DNA from: Hexactinellida sp. DTS-2022
Taxonomy: Eukaryota > Porifera > Hexactinellida
Reading direction: 5' to 3'
DNA length: 64,000 nucleotides
NCBI GenBank assembly: GCA_028753945.1
Contig: JAPNXP010000017.1
Location: 62,001-126,000, forward strand
Part shown: positions 59,101-64,000 of the stretch, piece by piece
Position numbering within the stretch: the stretch's first letter is position 1
Layout: every line of letters starts with the position of its first letter
Translations under genes and position numbers: made by a program
Notes under the pieces: model-generated
Databases searched by the model: none
The model's input: only the letters and a program-made list of their open reading frames with translations
What the model was told of the DNA's origin: nothing

Positions 59101-59233
59101 CAGAGGCGGCACCAGGATTTTCAGGTAGGGGAATTTTAGGGGGGGCCACACTGCACAACAATGTTATTCTAGGGGGTGGCAGCCTCAAAAGAGGGGGGCC
59201 ATGGCCCCCCTGGCCCCCCTCGCGCAGCCACTG
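59101..59233. mobile_element. hAT-type MITE, TIR CAGAGGCGGC
   Basis: Ends CAGAGGCGGC / GCAGCCACTG. Flanks AGCACAGG and GGCACAAG agree at 6 of 8. The interior has GGGGGGGCC and GGGGCCATGGCCCCCC. Confidence 0.65.
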
Positions 59234-59454
59234 GGCACAAGTAAAGATCTGAAGGACCGAGATCTAGTAGTCGATGAGTTCTTCATTAATAGGATTATCA
59301 CTGACGCTGTATATTTTGTTAGAAGGCCCATAGCAGCCCAGAAATTGTTTGTCCGGATGATAAATGCCCTAATTTGATATTAAGATTAATAAAAAGGAAA
59401 TTCATTGCAGAAAGTTTAAAAATTGAAAATTTACAATGACGTCATATTTTAAAA

Positions 59455-59615
59455 AATCCCAAATTGCAGCCTGTGCAGACGCAATTCATTTTGGTGGCAC
59501 TATATTTTGGTGGGTGGTTAATTGATAGTGCCTTCAAAGGAAAATACCGTCGGCACAGGCAATTTGGATTTTCTTTTACATGTAATCATCACTATGAAGG
59601 TGTTAAACCATTATA
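59455..59615 (-). mobile_element. Old hairpin-ended element fragment
   Basis: Degraded palindrome (CAAATTGCAGCCTGTGCAGAC...GTCGGCACAGGC) and the first bases of the inverted body (ATCACTATGAAGGTGTTAAAC). Confidence 0.75.
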
Positions 59616-60838
59616 GCATAGGCGTAGAGTTATTAATTATTTTACCAAAAGCTGACGAGGGGGGTGATTCTGTGTTTGAAAATAATTTTCGTTCATAAAC
59701 AATGGCCAAAATTTAGAATAGCGGGATGGTCGTAATTCCAAAATCAATTAATACTAATGTTAATAAGTGGTTGAACGAGAATATAAAAAGTAATAGCAAT
59801 ATCGGGATGATCGTTATTCTGAGTTAGTCGTTAAGCGGGATTCCACAATTGGTATACTCGCACATTAAATTATTGATAAGATATCCGGAAAGTATAGTTA
59901 TTCTTGATTGAAATAGTCATGATTTCATACCCTGTATATACGTATGAATATATTTTCCGGAATCTTTAACCGAAAGCTGACGGGGCGTGCCCCGTCAAAC
60001 TCTAAGCCTATGCATCACAGTGGGCATTTTCGGGGTGTAAGTGGAAATAGGAAAAACTATGCTAGATAGAATCTAATGAAGTATTATTGACATATAGGTT
60101 ATCGGTAGCCGCAAACTGAATGGCAATATCAAAAATCATATATGTAGTCTCCTAAACGCAGTTCTAGACGATTAATGACAAATCAGTCATAAATTATATT
60201 TTAGGTTTGTTAACAAAAATTTATTGTTCAACCATGATTATTGATTATTATTCTTGAACCTGATATAATTTTTCAAAAATCGTTAAAATCCTAATATATT
60301 ATGTTTAAAAGTAATTAGATGACCCCAGTCGCGCCATTTCGCGCATCTAGAATACTTTTTAATTTGAAGGTATCATCATAACCTTTCATTTAAAATTTAA
60401 AAACCAATTGCTCATGATTGCTCTCAAAAGTTCTTGAACAATATTGGAATTAAGTAAATGCGTCCGAATCATAAAATTCTGGTCGGAATGTATGACAATT
60501 TTAGATTATATAAGAAGTTAAAATGCATTCATGTACATTGATTTCAATACATGCCAATGACAATGTAAAGTTAGTGATAAAGCTAACTTGAATATTTCAT
60601 CAACATAATATAATTTGTTCGACTTTGATACTGCAGTCTGAAACCACAAAAATTGCTTTTTTTAGAATTGTTGTAACATGATGATCTCATTACACATAAC
60701 TCTTGATCTCGAATATTTCTCCGCACAATAAATTGGATTTTTAGGTTTTCAAGTATGCTGAAAACGATGTCAATAATATCGAATCAATCTGAGGTGATCG
60801 AAAAATGCTCAATTTCCACTTGTTTGCCCACTGTGTGC
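59616..60838. other. Intronic, nothing recognised
   Basis: AT-rich. A CATAGGCGTAGAG...CTAAGCCTATG pair at 59628-60015 may be the ends of another CATAGGC-family element (GCTGACGGGGCG inside); no clear duplication. Confidence 0.3.
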
Positions 60839-61470
60839 ATTATAGAAAGGTGTTTCGGAACGCAACGACCCTTAGATAGTTGGAAGTATCGTTTTAGCTC
60901 ACTTCAATTCAAAAATATTCAAGTTTCAGTAGAATATAATAAGTGATGAGTCAGCAATTTTTATGTGCGTGTTGGGTGATCACCCAACACCAACCAACCC
61001 ATTCGAAACATAGAATTCACAAAATTGTAAAACCACATTTTTTGACGATGTCATCATCACCTCAAGGTGTCAAGACACATTTGTAGAGGTGTTAAGTGGC
61101 ACAAGGATCAATTGATAAATTGGAAGTTTGTTTCTATCTTCTATAATCTCTGAGGTTAATGTTATTTAACAAATTAGTATAAATAATTATTAAAATGATT
61201 AATAATTAACACCTATTTCAATGTCAACTTAAATTCATTAAGATTGAATATTTGTCACAAAAGTAAATATAATTAATTTGGCTATTAAATTTCAATTTCG
61301 CGCACTCGATAACCCCTTATAAACATATTGGAAGCATCGATATAAGTCAAAATACGGACTGAATTAATTATATAATTAATTACCGTAATATGTCAATATA
61401 TTAATAGTGCAAGAGTATTCTTGCAGATGGAAATATAATCACATAATCTGTCGTTGTTGTGGAATGTAAA
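60839..61470 (-). mobile_element. Old hairpin-ended element, body without hairpin
   Basis: Inverted body: AACGACCCTTAGATAGTTGG, GTTGGGTGATCACCCAACAC, CTCGATAACCCC and CTGTCGTTGTTGTGGAATG, in array order. Confidence 0.8.
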
Positions 61471-61514
61471 ATCTGGGTTAAAATTGTCTATTTAGGTCTA
61501 TTTACGCTTTATAA

Positions 61515-61745
61515 TCAACTAGCGCGCGTGCGCTTCGCTTGATAGGTCACTTCGCAACATAACACAACCACACACCAACCGCTTCGCGGTTGGTGTGTGG
61601 TTTATATACTCCTAATATTGATTATAAAGCATAAATAGGCCTAAATAGTCAAATTTAACAATGTGAAATTTTATGATTACGTCATCATACGATGAGTAAG
61701 CAGTGGCGATTTGGTGTGATCAACGTGTCCGCAACATTAATGTAC
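61515..61745. repeat. GC-rich CGCTTCGC repeat family, copy
   Basis: Contains the perfect palindrome ACCAACCGCTTCGCGGTTGGT and the same downstream text as 35722-35955. Confidence 0.7.
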
Positions 61746-61984
61746 ATGTTCTATAAAATTTTCAGATCTCTATTTCTTAGAGGGCGGGAATTATGTGCGA
61801 TTAAGTGAATTTTCAGGGTTCTCGAAATGTGACAATGACGTCATAACTTGTCAAGGTGTGAGAAATTTTGAGTGAAAATCTCAACTTGTTGATGGGTGCC
61901 AAAAGTTACCCCTATATGCTAAAAATCACATTTGGAAACCGGAAACCGGAAACCTAATGCTTTTTCAATTTGAAAATTGGAGCC

Positions 61985-62209
61985 TCTCAGACTCAAGTTA
62001 AATACCCGAGATCGCGACGTTCCAGTCCTTATCCAAAGGAGTCTATGCCCCAGGTGCACATCTGTAACCCATGAGACACCTGTCCTGAAATTTGGGTTCT
62101 TAGTAAATATAACTCTATTCTGTGGATGAGCTACGGATAAATAATAATATACCAAAGCACTAAGATTAGAACTGGGCCACTATACTATAGTATAGTCGGC
62201 ACAGTAAAA
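61985..62209 (-). mobile_element. Hairpin-ended element, 5' head copy
   Basis: Inverted type-A head (CCCAGGTGCACATCTGTAACC) ending in the true 5' terminus ATAGTATAGTCGGCACAGT at 62209, flanked by AAAATTT. Confirms the 5' end seen at 24574. Confidence 0.82.
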
Positions 62210-62604
62210 TTTAAGTATTAATAGAGAGCAACAAAAGCTTATCATTATTTATTGATGTGTATATTCATTATTGTTAAGTACTGACCAAACAAATGCCAGT
62301 ACGTAAATAATAGGAAATTTAGGATGAGAAACGCTCAAATAAAAATCCTTGCTCTAAGCCTAGGCAGTTAAAACAAATATGTGTTGAAGGAAAATAATAA
62401 CATGTATTAGCAAATAATGTACTGAACGGGTTCCAAGCCAAGTTAAACAATATAGCGCTGTCTTGACACCGTTGGCGAACCTTTCATTCCCCGGTCTCTA
62501 TTACTTGAATAAAACTAAAGCTGATAAATGAAACATAATGAATCGAGAACGCGCAACGGTTGAATGATCCGTCGCGAACGACCGAGATAGATGAGCTCGT
62601 TATA

Positions 62605-62754
62605 CAGGGCCGGCGCCACCGGGGGTGTCCTGGGTGTCCGGACACCCACTGCCTCAAGGAAATGAAGCGGTGATTGGACAGTGACATGACACCCACTAGA
62701 CTATACAGTGACACGCACTACACCCACACCTCATAATACGTGGCGCCGGCAATG
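62605..62754. mobile_element. hAT-type MITE, TIR CAGGGCCGGCGCCACC
   Basis: Ends CAGGGCCGGCGCCACC and GTGGCGCCGGCAATG. Interior GGGTGTCCGGACACCC. Target duplication not clear. Confidence 0.7.
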
Positions 62755-62819
62755 TATATCATACACTCACCACCAGAATTATTCGTATCAATCAATAATT
62801 TGCGCCACAAATGGCACAT

Positions 62820-63060
62820 GATGAAAATATATTGCGAACTTCATGTGTGTCCTATCAAATTATCCAAATATAGTATTTCAAGTTTGTTAAACTTGCTAAA
62901 CTTATTAAACTAAGTGTTCGGGGCTTTTTTAGCCTGCATATTCATGCCACGTGCCACTTATCGCACAGGTTGCACAAATTAACTGTAACTGTAAGTTAAC
63001 AACTAATTGTATGAAAGTAGAAATAAATAAAGTTAAATCTAAACTGAGATACAGAATTCA
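62820..63060. repeat. Dispersed repeat family, copy 2
   Basis: Resembles 14676-15130 in order of motifs (CATGTGTGTCCTATCAAA, CACGTGCCACTTATCG). Confidence 0.45.
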
Positions 63061-63371
63061 AAACTGCATTCAGGATTACTGAATTCGAAACACCTTTTTG
63101 GTAAATAGGAGCAAATTTTAATGAACTCATTATCTAGTTAATTTGGATAACACGTCAAAAAGTTTATAATAATATAAAAAAAGTTTAATTAAAATGGAAC
63201 CCAATTTATTAGTGTGTATACTTCTATTGAAATGTTGGTGAATGTACAAAATGAACGCGCAAATTATTGATCAGTGCGAATACTTTCGGACATTGAGTGT
63301 AGATCAGGAAATGGCACAGACAAAAGCTACACTATTTAATAAATAACAATACGTATCAGAAAAAATAGTAC

Positions 63372-63602
63372 CTTCAAGCGTTGTAACAAAATCCTCCTCT
63401 GTCTTTGAAGTCGAATGTAACGTGGCCATCGAACATAACGAGTAAGATCACGTTTAGGTTGAATATCACCACCAAGAGCGAAGTTTTTAGGTCTCTTTTC
63501 ATAAAGAGGGTTTTTTTTCGGCTCCTTCCTAGTAAGCTTAGTAGTCAGCTTTGGAGCAGGAGGAATTAAACGTTTTTTTACTCTCCTGGTTCTAATAGGC
63601 AT
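63372..63602 (-). CDS. RPL7A: Ribosomal protein eL8 (RPL7A), exon 1, N-terminus
   Basis: ATG at 63602-63600 starts 77 codons ending AAG|GTACTA at 63372. The basic N-terminal tail ([15 protein letters not shown]) is family-like in composition; then come [20 protein letters not shown] and [19 protein letters not shown], the most conserved stretch of eL8. With exons 2 and 3 the coding length is 801 nt, 266 codons plus stop, equal to human eL8. No earlier ATG is needed. A CTTTTTAT pyrimidine stretch at 63660-63653 could be the start-site motif of a ribosomal protein promoter. Confidence 0.97.
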
Positions 63603-64000
63603 TAGAAATCAACTATCTAATTAGTTAGAAATAAAGTTAAATCTAAACCAATATAAAAAGATGCTTTATATTTTCCTTAAAAATAATGATCAATTGATGC
63701 TAGAATATTTTTCCCCAGTGACCAGACAATAAAATTTCCATGTTATCTGTTGAGTATAGGAATAACTATAATTACATTTTCACATGATCTCGGGGAGAAT
63801 AATAGATCCTGAAAATTACATACAAATCAACCTAGTACCTATAAATTAGTCCCCAGAGTAATTGGAAGCTTAATTAACTCAGAACTCTTGCAAATTCTGA
63901 TAGAGTTATGCGCATGGTGACCAGATGTTCTTCTTTTGGAAGGACAGTCCTTTCTTTTAGACTAATTGCCTTCATTTTTTGCATCCTTTTTTGTCCTTAT
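63603..64000 (-). promoter_or_regulatory. RPL7A: Putative RPL7A promoter / 5' UTR
   Basis: Read on the minus strand, ATATAAAGCATCTTTTTAT lies about 50-65 bp before the ATG: a TATAAA-like box next to a pyrimidine initiator. Position and base content are the only evidence; a further upstream non-coding exon is possible. Confidence 0.3.

Larger units (their letters stand above)
49592..63371 (-). other. RPL7A intron 1 (about 13.8 kb, TE-filled)
   Basis: Bounded by donor GTACTA at 63371 and acceptor CTAG at 49592. Contains the MULE, Tigger, hAT and hairpin-element remains listed here. No host gene seen inside. Confidence 0.92.

Noticed and set aside
58749..59252. 167-codon + strand frame
   Set aside because: It runs through a repeat tail and the 59101 MITE; composition is not protein-like.
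34478..63371. Intronic box C/D snoRNAs (U24/U36 type) in RPL7A
   Set aside because: TGATGA-like strings occur only in the repeat bodies (GATGATGAC) without paired boxes or guide arms I could recognise.

Overview
The window is AT-rich eukaryotic DNA from an invertebrate metazoan. Two host genes support this: a Par-6 polarity-protein exon (a family known from animals) and a complete, intron-containing ribosomal protein gene, eL8/RPL7A. I cannot place the species; the eL8 sequence is divergent from arthropods and vertebrates. Almost everything else is transposable-element (TE) DNA, much of it nested, and there is no bacterial gene structure.

Layout. 1-108 is a repeat fragment that recurs at 27118-27213 beside a Helitron. 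109-11727 is a head-to-tail array of ten related units (0.84-1.56 kb), each ending in a ~118-bp near-perfect palindrome. The array stops about 115 bp before a Par-6 PDZ exon (11844-12550, + strand). 13371-14665 is a foldback element carrying a nested MITE. 16247-16474 is a possible first exon of an unknown gene on the minus strand. 16730-17696 is a three-deep stack of nested elements. 18342-26785 (minus) is a decayed Helitron with Rep, Pif1-like helicase and OTU domains; a 2.97-kb dimer of the array element, in inverted orientation, splits it between the HUH motif and the catalytic tyrosines. 27300-31420 holds mariner, hAT, a 926-bp palindrome and PIF/Harbinger remains.

34254-63602 (minus) is one gene, RPL7A. 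Three coding exons (63602-63372, 49591-49246, 34477-34254) join in phase at GT-AG sites to give 266 codons, the same length as the human protein. Its two introns are about 13.8 and 14.8 kb and contain the rest of the window: hAT-type MITEs with 8-bp target duplications, a P-element relic, a retrotransposon gag relic, a Penelope-like reverse transcriptase relic, a FLYWCH-MULE transposase relic with a C-terminal RING finger, a pogo/Tigger relic, and scattered old copies of the hairpin-ended element.

The strongest candidate for something new is the hairpin-ended element: it forms tandem arrays, has a short subterminal inverted repeat (CTGTGCCGAC / GTCGGCACAG), inserts at T|T, and resembles non-autonomous Helentrons (HINEs) while carrying a far larger terminal hairpin. 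Protein assignments were made by eye from motifs; no database search was run.
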